In this document: positions 28,929-37,308 of the stretch, in pieces | How the letters are laid out: each line of letters opens with the position of its first letter | Numbering within the stretch: the first letter of the stretch is position 1 | The notes under the pieces: generated by a model | What the model saw: the letters and a program-made list of their open reading frames with translations, nothing else | Databases searched by the model: none | What the model was told of the DNA's origin: nothing | Position numbers and translations under genes: made by a program | NCBI RefSeq assembly: GCF_000400735.1 | Contig: NZ_KE007365.1 | Location: 448,467-512,466 of the forward strand | Source: Acinetobacter tandoii DSM 14970 = CIP 107469 | GTDB lineage: Bacteria; Pseudomonadota; Gammaproteobacteria; Pseudomonadales; Moraxellaceae | Direction: 5' to 3' | Length of the DNA: 64,000 nucleotides

Positions 28929-29733
28929 TTACGGATAACTCTTGGTTAAAAAACCACTGTAATTGTTGATTTAATTGACGCACATTTTTGGGATTAACTG
29001 TTACGTCATCCAATACGTCTTCCACACGAATTGCATCCAGTACTTTCACTTGAATATGAAAGGGACGATCTGGAATATGATACCATTTTTCGTTTTTCGT
29101 GAGTGTCGATGGTGTACATGTAATCAGTACGGGACGAATTGGGACTCCAGCACGCAACGCAATATTAGCTGCACCACGTTGAAAATCATTCAACTGTTCA
29201 CCCTTGGCAGTCCGCGTTCCTTCAGGAAAAATGAGCAAAGATGCTGCATGATCTTGTTGTAATTTTGACACACAATCCTGAATAAACTGCTCAGAACCAG
29301 CATTTAAAACATAACCTGCATTTTGTACAGGCCCTTTAGTAAATGGGTTTGACCATAGCGTCTGTTTCACGACACAGTTCGCCCGTCCCATCAAGCCAAT
29401 TAAAACCACCACATCGATCAGTGTCGGATGATTGGCAATCACCAGTTCTTGTTGACTTTGTTGTAGTTTCTCTAAGCCCTCAACTTCATAAGTCATAATG
29501 CCGAGTTTTACCATCATTTCGGTAAAACCCTTAAAGCTATGCTTAATAACCTTTTGTGTCCGCTGCGTGCGAATATCCAAGTCTTGTGAACTCAACTTCA
29601 CCATTGGGGCAATCAAAGCACCAATCGCTACACCACCAAGACCAAAACTGGCAAAACTCAATCCAGTTGCGCCAACACGCCAGATATAATTGGCTGTTTG
29701 TTTTATTTGCATTTTTTTTAGCATTTGGTCCAC
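28921..29733 (-). CDS. apeD: Lysophospholipid-type acyltransferase (ApeD-like)
   Basis: PlsC-family acyltransferase of 270 residues with an N-terminal membrane anchor (GATGLSFASFGLGGVAIGALIAPMV), the NHPTLIDVVVL motif of the HxxxxD type, and LLIFPEGTRTAKGE for acceptor phosphate binding. PVRPVLITCTPSTLT-like sequence follows. Likely acylates the lipid anchor of the polyene. Start overlaps the chain-length factor by 16 nt. Confidence 0.86.
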   Translation of the reverse strand: MDQMLKKMQIKQTANYIWRVGATGLSFASFGLGGVAIGALIAPMVKLSSQDLDIRTQRTQKVIKHSFKGFTEMMVKLGIMTYEVEGLEKLQQSQQELVIANHPTLIDVVVLIGLMGRANCVVKQTLWSNPFTKGPVQNAGYVLNAGSEQFIQDCVSKLQQDHAASLLIFPEGTRTAKGEQLNDFQRGAANIALRAGVPIRPVLITCTPSTLTKNEKWYHIPDRPFHIQVKVLDAIRVEDVLDDVTVNPKNVRQLNQQLQWFFNQELSVNE

Positions 29734-30341
29734 GCTTCGTATTGACTCTGGTCAGAGTTTTGCCAGAAATCATAAAATTTCAAAGCCTGTCTAAAATGTA
29801 CTTCTGCTTCAAGCAGGGTATTGGCATTCACGATCAAATTGACTGGCTGCAATGAAACTAAAGCTGCCATCGAAAAAGCAGAAAACGCTTGATGTTCTAC
29901 ATAAATATCAGGCAATGGTTCTTCATAATAAACCACTAAGACTTGGCGTGCATTGGGGGCTGTTTTTAACCATGCATATGCTTCAATTAAACCATCATTC
30001 CATGAACCAGCTAAACTGGTTGCTGGAGTGGCATCCTGACATAAAATGGAATATAACCCAGAAATTGCATTATGCACTGAAGTCGAAAACTGGGTCGGCG
30101 ATGGTGTTTGATCATTCAGCACATCTTGCAAAATAGTGAGGGTTTTCGCCTCATCGCCACATTGTGACACCCATACAATATAATCAGCTTTTCCAAGATC
30201 TAAAACGTGGATAGCATTATTTAATGCGAGTTTCGCAAGTGATGATAACCGTCGACGCTGCATCGCAGGTATTCGCGCTATAGAGCTCAGCTCCTGGTCA
30301 GCTAGGCTCATAGTTAAGTTGGATACGTGTAGTTGCATCAT
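29718..30341 (-). CDS. apeC: Beta-ketoacyl synthase-like chain-length factor (ApeC-like)
   Basis: A 207-residue partial ketosynthase fold. The region matching the active site reads FSTSVHNAISGLYSI, with no nucleophilic Cys, and the C-terminal half with the catalytic His residues is missing. That is the pattern of ApeC, the inactive partner of the KS ApeO, which together set chain length. It is the first gene of the 17-gene operon, about 32 bp after the predicted transcription start. Confidence 0.84.
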   Translation of the reverse strand: MMQLHVSNLTMSLADQELSSIARIPAMQRRRLSSLAKLALNNAIHVLDLGKADYIVWVSQCGDEAKTLTILQDVLNDQTPSPTQFSTSVHNAISGLYSILCQDATPATSLAGSWNDGLIEAYAWLKTAPNARQVLVVYYEEPLPDIYVEHQAFSAFSMAALVSLQPVNLIVNANTLLEAEVHFRQALKFYDFWQNSDQSQYEAWTKC

Positions 30342-30370
30342 GACAAGCAGTTTTTTAAAAAATTATTATC

Positions 30371-30390
30371 AATGCTAAAATTATAGCATT
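30371..30390. promoter_or_regulatory. Inverted repeat over the APE -10 (operator candidate)
   Basis: AATGCTA (30371-30377) and TAGCATT (30384-30390), a perfect 7-bp inverted repeat with a 6-bp spacer. It covers the -10 hexamer and the predicted start site of the APE promoter, a position suited to a repressor. Confidence 0.5.
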
Positions 30391-30408
30391 TACACAAAAA
30401 GAACACAA
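30380..30408 (-). promoter_or_regulatory. Predicted sigma-70 promoter of the APE operon
   Basis: On the minus strand: -35 TTGTGT (30408-30403), 17-bp spacer, perfect -10 TATAAT (30385-30380) preceded by TGC (extended -10). Transcription would start near 30373, about 32 bp before the first ATG. Confidence 0.7.
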
Positions 30409-30649
30409 AAACAACGAAAGATTAAAGTATACAAATAGTTTTCATATTGCCTCATGTTTAGAACCCGCCAGCAATTCGATAAAATATTTAAAAGCCTTCA
30501 TCCTTCTCACCCATCTTTTAAAGGCAACAACTAAATTATTTGACAGTTAATAGGAGGCAATATACATATATATTCATAACTTTTAATCAGCAACATAGTA
30601 TACTGCACCTGCTCTATTTGCTCACCCCCTTACCTATTGTCCAGAGACT

Positions 30650-31864
30650 ATGAGAAAAACTGCTTTTTCTGTATCCCTAATTCAATCACTAAAGCCATTA
30701 AGTGTATTAGCACTCTCATTTAGTCTTATTGCCTGCGGCGATCACTCATGGTGGAAGGATGACGAGCCTACTTTAAATAGTGATCAAATTAATCGTCTTA
30801 TTCCTTCACGTGTAAATGAGCGCAGTTCTTGGGCCAAAGATATTTTTGACATTACCGAGCAGTTGGGTATTCCTCAAACTAAAGAAAATATTTGCAGTAT
30901 TGTGGCTGTAGTCGATCAAGAATCTAACTTTGTTGCCGATCCTAAAGTGCCTGGTTTGGGTGAAAAAGCAGTTAAAGAAGTGCAAGACCGTCTCACCGAA
31001 AAATTTACCGATAAATTGGGTGAAAACATTGGTGGGACAGTTGCTGGTTATTTTGAAGAAGTTTTAAAAACCCAGCCTAGTCCCGAAGATAATTACTTAA
31101 ACCAAATGCGTCGTGTGCAAACTGAGCGCCAATTGGATGAACTTTATCGTGAAATATTCGACTACATGTCGCAACACTATCATGTCAGCGCACTTACAGG
31201 CGCAGCCAAATTGGTTGGACAAGATGTCGGTGAAAAAATGAATCCCATTACAACCTTGGGATCTATGCAAGTTCACATCGGCTATGCCAAAGCACATAAA
31301 CGTCAAGGTGGCAGTATTGCAGAGCTACGTACAGACTTATACAGCCAATACGGCGGACTATATTACGGTATTCACCGTTTAATGATGTATCCAACGGATT
31401 ATGACAAGGCGATTTACCGTTTTGCTGATTACAACTCAGGTATGTATTCAAGTCGGAATGCAGCTTTCCAAAGCATGTTAAATGACTTGACCGAAGCTGA
31501 ACTTAGCCTTGACGGTGATCTTCTACTTTATAATAAAGATGGGTCTGTACGTTCAGCAAAAAGCGAATCAGAGCGAGAGTTAATCAATGTATTTGCTCAA
31601 AATAATGTTTTAGTTACACCACGCCAAATTCGCAGCGATTTAAAGAAAGAAAAAGAGAAAGACTTTGAAGAAACTGCGACTTATCGCGCAGTGACTAAAT
31701 TATATGAAGAAAAAACGGGTAAAAAGGCATTTTATGCCATGATGCCTCAAGTCGTCATTTCTGGACCAAAATTAAGTCGCGATTACAATACCAACTGGTT
31801 TGCAAGCCGTGTAAATGGACGTTATGAAACATGTATGCAACGGGCGAAACGCATAAAAATCTAG
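30650..31864 (+). CDS. DUF1615 family lipoprotein
   Basis: A 404-residue predicted lipoprotein: long signal ending in SLIACGD (lipobox LIAC), then a Trp-rich DHSWWKDDE. The body (ENICSIVAVVDQESNFVADPKVPGLG, SMQVHIGYAKAH, FADYNSGMYSSRNAAFQSML) fits the DUF1615 family, which resembles lytic transglycosylases: QESNF could carry a catalytic Glu and YNSG a supporting loop. Suggests a peptidoglycan-associated envelope role. The gene's last 34 nt overlap the downstream HAD gene in another frame. Confidence 0.83.
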   Translation: MRKTAFSVSLIQSLKPLSVLALSFSLIACGDHSWWKDDEPTLNSDQINRLIPSRVNERSSWAKDIFDITEQLGIPQTKENICSIVAVVDQESNFVADPKVPGLGEKAVKEVQDRLTEKFTDKLGENIGGTVAGYFEEVLKTQPSPEDNYLNQMRRVQTERQLDELYREIFDYMSQHYHVSALTGAAKLVGQDVGEKMNPITTLGSMQVHIGYAKAHKRQGGSIAELRTDLYSQYGGLYYGIHRLMMYPTDYDKAIYRFADYNSGMYSSRNAAFQSMLNDLTEAELSLDGDLLLYNKDGSVRSAKSESERELINVFAQNNVLVTPRQIRSDLKKEKEKDFEETATYRAVTKLYEEKTGKKAFYAMMPQVVISGPKLSRDYNTNWFASRVNGRYETCMQRAKRIKI

Positions 31865-32478
31865 CATTATTCGATTTTGATGGCACTTTGTGCAAAAAAG
31901 ACAGCTTTACTGGCTTTATTTTTTTTGCACTCTCCAAAAGACATATCGTCAAACAAGGCTTGAAACTCCTACCATGGATTCAAGCCTACTATTTAAATGT
32001 CTACCCTGCTCACGCCATGCGACCAAAACTGTTTTATGGCATGTTTAAAGACATTGATTATGCTGAAATTCTACAAATTGCTGAAGAATATGCACATCAA
32101 CTGATGCACGAATTAGACCCTAAATTTATTGAGCAATTGCGCCAACATCAAGCACTTGGACATGACGTGGTTTTGGTTTCAGCATCAGTCGATTTATATC
32201 TAAAACCATTATGCCAATTATTGTCGATTGATCTTATTTGTACTGAAACTGAAATTCGAGATGGTCGACTTACAGGATATTATCAATCTGCCGACTGTAG
32301 TCGAATTGAAAAGAAAAACCGTATTTCTCAGCAATACTCTGTGGCTGAATATGCAAGCATTTACGCTTATGGCAATAGTGAAGAAGATCTCGAAATGTTC
32401 AGCCTTGCCCAATACACCTATATGGTAGGACGAGACCAGAAACTTCCAGCTTTGCCAGCTCATTTAAAAATGGCTTAA
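31831..32478 (+). CDS. HAD-IB family phosphatase
   Basis: A 215-residue HAD hydrolase of the phosphoserine-phosphatase-like IB subgroup. Motif I is LFDFDGTLCKKDSF (nucleophile Asp15), motif II is VVLVSASVDLYLKPL, a Lys follows in SRIEKKNRI, and motif IV is YAYGNSEEDLEMF. Related proteins dephosphorylate serine phosphate or lipid phosphates; the substrate is unknown. ATG 31831 lies within the end of the DUF1615 gene, so translation is probably coupled. Confidence 0.88.
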   Translation: MYATGETHKNLALFDFDGTLCKKDSFTGFIFFALSKRHIVKQGLKLLPWIQAYYLNVYPAHAMRPKLFYGMFKDIDYAEILQIAEEYAHQLMHELDPKFIEQLRQHQALGHDVVLVSASVDLYLKPLCQLLSIDLICTETEIRDGRLTGYYQSADCSRIEKKNRISQQYSVAEYASIYAYGNSEEDLEMFSLAQYTYMVGRDQKLPALPAHLKMA

Positions 32479-32510
32479 GCTCCAATATCAGCTTTAATTT
32501 TCAAGCATAA

Positions 32511-32537
32511 AAAAAGCCAACTTGATGTTGGCTTTTT
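32511..32537. terminator. Bidirectional terminator
   Basis: AAAAAGCCAAC / GTTGGCTTTTT stem with 5-nt loop and U-tracts both ways, between the HAD gene and convergent glutaredoxin gene. Confidence 0.93.
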
Positions 32538-32557
32538 TTACCTACAGCAGAAACAAA

Positions 32558-32899
32558 TTATGCTTCTGGTGCTGGACTGTATTGTTCAACTAAAGGCTTT
32601 AATTCACCTTTTTGGAACATATCAAGCATGATATCGCTACCACCGATCAACTCACCGTTAATCCACAATTGTGGGAATGTCGGCCAGTTCGCAATACGCG
32701 GTAATGTTGCACGAATATCTGGATTTTCTAGAATATTAACGTAAGCAAACGGACGACCAATTTGACTGAGTGCTTCTACAGCACGAGCAGAAAAACCACA
32801 CTGTGGAAATTGCGGAGTGCCTTTCATATAAAGAAGAACTGCGTGTTTAGCAATCTGGTCACGAATTAACGCTTCTGTATCGCGTGTTTGTTCAGTCAT
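32558..32899 (-). CDS. grxD: Monothiol glutaredoxin Grx4 type
   Basis: A 113-residue CGFS-type glutaredoxin: VLLYMKGTPQFPQCGFSARAVEAL with the single active-site Cys, then RATLPRIANWPTFPQLWINGELIGGSDIMLDM for glutathione binding. These proteins bind and deliver [2Fe-2S] clusters rather than acting as classic reductases. The frame extends to 32938, but GAGGA spaced 7 nt from ATG 32899 fixes the start (MTEQTRDTE). Confidence 0.94.
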   Translation of the reverse strand: MTEQTRDTEALIRDQIAKHAVLLYMKGTPQFPQCGFSARAVEALSQIGRPFAYVNILENPDIRATLPRIANWPTFPQLWINGELIGGSDIMLDMFQKGELKPLVEQYSPAPEA

Positions 32900-33137
32900 T
32901 GATGAATCCTCAACTAATCTGCCTTGCATTATACCCAAAACACAACAAAACAGTATGCTTAAAGCAATATTTCCAGTTTTATTTACATTCAGGCTTTAAT
33001 TCTAGATGAGATTTTGCTTATATAGGGTTTGTTTTTCAGTTCTGTCCAGAATTGTAAAATCAATCCACTAACATCCCCTACTTTCGGTAAACCGATGCTA
33101 GTGAAGTCAATTATTTCTTTTCAAATACGAGTTAGTT

Positions 33138-34349
33138 ATGAATACCTTTACTCAAGCCCCTATACAAACTGATCAACCATCTCATTTGATGCCTGTGTTT
33201 GGCCGTCAGCCGATCAGCTTTGTCCGAGGCCGAGGAGCGTATTTATACACTGCGGATGGAACTGAATATTTAGATGCTTTAACAGGGATTGCAGTTTGTG
33301 GTTTAGGACACTCGCATCCTGAAGTGACCCAAGCTATTGCAGAACAAGCGGGTACGCTTATTCATACCAGCAACTTATTTGAAGTCCCTTGGCAAACTGC
33401 TGCTGCACAAAAACTTGCACAAGTTGCAGGCATGGAAGAAGTATTCTTCTCGAACAGTGGCGCAGAATCGAATGAAGGTGCAATCAAAATTGCGCGTAAA
33501 TTCGGACACTTACAAGGTATTGCAACGCCTAAAATTATTGTCGCAGATCATTCATTTCATGGGCGTACCTTAGCGACTTTATCTGCTACAGGCAATAAGA
33601 AAGTCCAAGAAGGCTTTGGACCTTTGGTTGAAGGTTTTATTCGCGTACCTTTTGGTGACGTAGAAGCCATTGAAGAAGCTGCAATTCAACATCCAGATAT
33701 CGTGGCTATTCTGGTTGAACCGATTCAAGGTGAAGGTGGTGTAAATACTGCACCGCAAGGCTTTAGTTATTTAGAAGATATTCGTCGCATCTGTAATCAA
33801 CACAATTGGTTAATGATGCTTGATGAAGTTCAAACCGGTAATGGTCGTACAGGTAAATATTTTGCTTATCAACACACCAATATTGTGCCAGACGTACTTA
33901 CCACAGCTAAAGGTCTGGGGAATGGCTTCCCGATTGGTGCTGTGATGACCCAAGGTCGTGGTGTAGGTGTGCTCACTGCTGGAAACCACGGTTCAACTTA
34001 TAGCGGTACAGCTCTAGGTTCGCGTGTGGTTTACACGGTTATCGATGTGATCGAGAAAGAAAACTTAATTGAAAATGCCGCAAATATGGGCAGCTACATT
34101 GTGCAACAATTAGCACAACAGCTTTCTGATCAAAAAGTAGCTGTGCGTGGTTTTGGTTTGATGATTGGTATCGAATTACCTAAACCATGTGCAGAATTAG
34201 TTCATATTGCACGTGATCAGCATCAGTTAATTATTAATGTAACTGCGGGTTCAGTAGTTCGTTTATTACCACCGTTAAACATTACTCAAGAGCAAGCAGA
34301 TCAATTGATTCAACGTCTAGTCACTATGATTCAAGCTTACCTTGCTTAA
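33138..34349 (+). CDS. argD: Acetylornithine aminotransferase-type enzyme
   Basis: Class III PLP aminotransferase of 403 residues. VFFSNSGAESNEGAIKIARK, DHSFHGRTLATLSATGN, EPIQGEGGVN, MLDEVQTGNGRTGK and the PLP Lys258 in TTAKGLGNGFPIGAV are all present, with the closing HGSTYSGTALGSRV loop. Best fit is ArgD, which converts N-acetylglutamate semialdehyde to acetylornithine, but succinylornithine or related 4-aminobutyrate enzymes cannot be excluded by eye. Single gene, with two hairpins downstream. Confidence 0.85.
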   Translation: MNTFTQAPIQTDQPSHLMPVFGRQPISFVRGRGAYLYTADGTEYLDALTGIAVCGLGHSHPEVTQAIAEQAGTLIHTSNLFEVPWQTAAAQKLAQVAGMEEVFFSNSGAESNEGAIKIARKFGHLQGIATPKIIVADHSFHGRTLATLSATGNKKVQEGFGPLVEGFIRVPFGDVEAIEEAAIQHPDIVAILVEPIQGEGGVNTAPQGFSYLEDIRRICNQHNWLMMLDEVQTGNGRTGKYFAYQHTNIVPDVLTTAKGLGNGFPIGAVMTQGRGVGVLTAGNHGSTYSGTALGSRVVYTVIDVIEKENLIENAANMGSYIVQQLAQQLSDQKVAVRGFGLMIGIELPKPCAELVHIARDQHQLIINVTAGSVVRLLPPLNITQEQADQLIQRLVTMIQAYLA

Positions 34350-34356
34350 GCACAAA

Positions 34357-34380
34357 GCGATGTAATACATATTACATCGC
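34357..34380 (+). terminator. Hairpin immediately after argD
   Basis: Perfect 10-bp GCGATGTAAT / ATTACATCGC with 4-nt loop, no U-tract. Just ahead of the true terminator; may protect the 3' end. Confidence 0.5.
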
Positions 34381-34389
34381 GTAACAAAA

Positions 34390-34413
34390 AAAGCCGCGTA
34401 TAGCGGCTTTTTT
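34390..34413. terminator. Bidirectional terminator argD / LysR gene
   Basis: AAAGCCGC / GCGGCTTT stem with 5-nt loop, flanked by A- and T-runs, between convergent genes. Confidence 0.92.
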
Positions 34414-34424
34414 ACTTCAGCTTT

Positions 34425-35354
34425 TTATGAAGCTTCTTGATAAATTCTGCCACCGGGTAATTGGCAAAAATATTGTTTCAATGCATCTAAACAGCGGTGA
34501 ATTTTCATCGGCTGTTGTTCACGTTTCGATGTAATTGCATATAAATAGAAATTAGGTAATTTCCACTCTGGTAATACTTCTACCAATGCACCATTGACTA
34601 AATCTTTTTGAACATCAAGATATAAAATTCGAGAAATTCCATGTCCTTGTAGACATAAAGACTTGGCAACCAACACGTTATTGGTGGTCAAACGCGAGTT
34701 CATTTCAATACTCACAGATTCACCAGACATGCCATGTTGGAAAGCAAAACTTTCATAGTTTTTCATTAAGTTAACGGGAATCAGATCATGATTCTTTAGA
34801 TCTTCAGGACGCGAAATTGGTGCCGTCTGATTTAAATAACTTGGTGAAGCAACTAACACTTGTTCAACGCGGGCCAGTGGAACCGCATGTAAACTTTGAT
34901 CTTCAATTTTCGGACTCATACGTAACGCAATATCAATTCGACCTTCAATCAAATCAATATAATGATTGTCCGCTTCCAAATGAACAGCTAAACCTCGATG
35001 GGCCGACATCCAATGTGATAATGCAGGAATAACGTGATTTGCACCTAACTCTGGAGTTGTCGCAATACGCAACTCCCCAACTAGGTCATCACGTAATTCG
35101 TTAATACGAATCTTCCCACGCTCTGCAGCAGCTAGCATCTCTTGGCAGCTATGAAAAAAAGCTTGTCCAGCTTCAGTCAAACTCAATTTCCGTGTCGAAC
35201 GATGTAGAAGGATCACTTCCATCTCGTGTTCTAAAGAACGAATCTGTTGGCTTACAGCACTTGTAGTAATTCCTAACTCTCGTGCGGCTCCGCTAAACGA
35301 ACATTTTTCCACAACACAAGCAAACACTCCCATTGCTCGTAGTTGATCTAACAT
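34425..35354 (-). CDS. LysR-family transcriptional regulator
   Basis: A 309-residue LysR-type regulator. The N-terminal helix-turn-helix is LRAMGVFACVVEKCSFSGAARELGITTSAVSQQIRSLE, followed by LLHRSTRKLSLTEAG and a substrate-binding domain from about residue 90 (LVGELRIATTPELGANHVIPAL). It resembles the CrgA/DhpR-like subgroup. The frame opens at 35408, but GAGGG spaced about 6 nt before ATG 35354 marks the start. Target genes are unknown; no divergent neighbour is present. Confidence 0.9.
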   Translation of the reverse strand: MLDQLRAMGVFACVVEKCSFSGAARELGITTSAVSQQIRSLEHEMEVILLHRSTRKLSLTEAGQAFFHSCQEMLAAAERGKIRINELRDDLVGELRIATTPELGANHVIPALSHWMSAHRGLAVHLEADNHYIDLIEGRIDIALRMSPKIEDQSLHAVPLARVEQVLVASPSYLNQTAPISRPEDLKNHDLIPVNLMKNYESFAFQHGMSGESVSIEMNSRLTTNNVLVAKSLCLQGHGISRILYLDVQKDLVNGALVEVLPEWKLPNFYLYAITSKREQQPMKIHRCLDALKQYFCQLPGGRIYQEAS

Positions 35355-35449
35355 AAATTTCCCTCTAAACTTATGAGATGCTCCTACCTTTCGATAAAAG
35401 CAACTCATTGGATTATACGGTGAAATTTTAAAGTTGTAATGATCTTAAT

Positions 35450-36259
35450 TTAATTTATTGGTAAAACATTAGTCGGATTGATTGGCTTACCATTTAAACG
35501 TACCTGAAACTCAAGCATGGTACGGCTTGCACCAGATGAACCCATCTCTGCAATTTTTTGACCAGCCGTTACATTTTCTCCGCTTTTCACAATCATCTTA
35601 CTGTTATGTGCATAAGCCGTAATATAACCATCAATATGCTTAACTAAGATTAAATTACCATATTCTTTCAGCCCATCAGCAGCATAGACCACTTGACCAT
35701 TTGCTGCGGCATACACTGGATCACCCACATTACCACTATAACGAATACCTTTCACATTATTGGCTAAATTGAAGTTTTCAATGACTGCGCCATTCGATGG
35801 TTTAACCCAACGTAAAGAAGTTACTGGCGTTGGAGTTACAGGTACAGAGCTGGTCGAAGGTGTTGTCGTGACTGCTGGCGTGGTTGGTAAAGTAATTGCC
35901 TGACGTTGAATCGGAGCAGTTTGTGTAACTGCCTGTGTCGTTGTAGTACGACGGCTATTACCCGAGCCTTTCAACTTAAGTGACTGTCCTACATAAATAC
36001 GATACGGCGGTGCAATATCATTCATATCAGCAATGCTGACATAACTTAGTCCGTAACGTGCCGCAATTCCACTCAAGGTATCGCCAGAGCGTACAGTATA
36101 ATAGTCGGGAGCCGTCGCGTAACGGGTCGGATTATTAATTTGAGGTTTGGATGCACATCCACTTAAAATAACAGTGGTAACAATAGCTGTTGAGATGACT
36201 AGGGTTTTCAACAATGCTGTTGGCGTAGCAAAGATCCGATTTTGCGACATCGCAGGCAT
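35450..36259 (-). CDS. nlpD: NlpD-like LysM / M23 lipoprotein
   Basis: A 269-residue lipoprotein. Signal with lipobox LSGC near residue 34, a LysM domain at about 50-95 (DYYTVRSGDTLSGIAARYGLSYVSIADMN), a Thr/Pro-rich linker, and a C-terminal M23 (LytM) domain (GIRYSGNVGDPVYAAANGQVVYAADGL, LILVKHIDGYITAYAHNSKM). The Zn-ligand pattern HxxxD is degenerate, as in NlpD, which activates amidases during division instead of cutting wall itself. Lies 126 bp downstream of surE, as in the enterobacterial surE-nlpD arrangement. Confidence 0.9.
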   Translation of the reverse strand: MPAMSQNRIFATPTALLKTLVISTAIVTTVILSGCASKPQINNPTRYATAPDYYTVRSGDTLSGIAARYGLSYVSIADMNDIAPPYRIYVGQSLKLKGSGNSRRTTTTQAVTQTAPIQRQAITLPTTPAVTTTPSTSSVPVTPTPVTSLRWVKPSNGAVIENFNLANNVKGIRYSGNVGDPVYAAANGQVVYAADGLKEYGNLILVKHIDGYITAYAHNSKMIVKSGENVTAGQKIAEMGSSGASRTMLEFQVRLNGKPINPTNVLPIN

Positions 36260-36385
36260 TTATCTTCCTCTCTATATATGTCGTTATTGGTTTTCATGCG
36301 CGTAAGAGTAGCAAAAATATTTTGAAAAAATCCGCATTCACGGACTTTTTCACAAAGTTACAACATTTACAAGACTTTTGATGCT

Positions 36386-37153
36386 TTAGCGATACTGTTC
36401 ATGTAAGTTCTGTAAAATTTCATAATTGGTCGCATCCATTTGAATGGGTGTAATACTGACAAAACCATTTGCAACAGCAAAGAAATCTGACTCAATCCCC
36501 GCAATTCCTTGTTTTGGTTCAGCCACCGCCTCTCCCGACAAACCAATCCAATATACTTGGCGACCACGTGGATCGACATGACTAGTAATCGGTTTGGATT
36601 GATAGCGGCGACCTTGATAGGTAATTTTCTGACCTTGCAGCTCAGCAACATCAGGAATATTAATATTCAAAATATGACGCGGTGGTAACTCTGGCAAACC
36701 TGCCTGAATGAAGTCGTGTACCCATTGTGCCGCAACTGCATAATCTTCTGGATGCTCATAACCACGTACATTGCTTCCTGCTAAAGAAACTGCGATTGCA
36801 GGCTGTTTCATTAAACGCCCTTCAAATGCTGCACCAACTGTTCCTGAATACAGCACGTCATCACCAAGGTTGGCACCGCTATTAATGCCACTGACCACCA
36901 AATCAAATTCAAAGTCGAAGAGTCCATTCATGGAGAGATACACACAATCTGCGGGTGTGCCATTCACCGCCCAAACATCTGGCGCAATTGAGATTGGTCG
37001 CAGCGGTCGATCTAAAGTTAAAGCACTGGAAAAACCACTTCGTTCACTTTCAGGTGCCACAATCACCACACGACCTAATGGTTTTAACGCATGTGCTAAA
37101 GCTTGTATCCCTGGCGCAAAAACACCATCATCATTGGCAATAAAAATATTCAC
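36386..37153 (-). CDS. surE: 5'-nucleotidase SurE
   Basis: A 255-residue stationary-phase survival nucleotidase. [19 protein letters not shown] contains the metal-binding DD, and [33 protein letters not shown] and [25 protein letters not shown] are family signatures. Dephosphorylates nucleoside monophosphates in the cytosol. The start codon lies at the edge of the prophage; only 155 bp separate it from the integrase start, so its native upstream neighbour and perhaps promoter have been displaced. Confidence 0.95.
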   Translation of the reverse strand: MNIFIANDDGVFAPGIQALAHALKPLGRVVIVAPESERSGFSSALTLDRPLRPISIAPDVWAVNGTPADCVYLSMNGLFDFEFDLVVSGINSGANLGDDVLYSGTVGAAFEGRLMKQPAIAVSLAGSNVRGYEHPEDYAVAAQWVHDFIQAGLPELPPRHILNINIPDVAELQGQKITYQGRRYQSKPITSHVDPRGRQVYWIGLSGEAVAEPKQGIAGIESDFFAVANGFVSITPIQMDATNYEILQNLHEQYR

Positions 37154-37308
37154 TACAATCTACTTGAATCTATATTAGTCTAAAAAATCCTTTACACCCC
37201 TTTATTTATCTATTTCTTTAATCTATTTTAGTCTGTATTGGTTCGCACTAATCTGTCAAAAAAACGGGTACTGTGGCGGGTAACTTATTTAATTGAACGG
37301 GTAACTTA
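37154..37308. other. Prophage left boundary region (attL candidate)
   Basis: Host-phage junction between surE and the integrase gene. It holds near-identical AATCTATATTAGTCT (37167-37181) and AATCTATTTTAGTCT (37220-37234), and direct repeats CGGGTAACTTA at 37277 and 37298, 21 bp apart, the second adjoining the integrase ATG. These look like integrase core or arm sites. The exact crossover cannot be set because attR lies outside the window. Confidence 0.45.

Larger units (their letters stand above)
30342..30649. other. Divergent control region, APE operon / DUF1615 gene
   Basis: A 308-bp A+T-rich gap. The minus-strand APE promoter is at 30380-30408; the plus-strand DUF1615 promoter presumably lies nearer 30.6 kb but is not obvious. 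No open frame of note. Confidence 0.5.

Noticed and set aside
37154..37308. tRNA gene at the integration site
   Set aside because: A GGTTCGCAC stretch recalls a T-arm, but no acceptor stem or cloverleaf can be drawn.
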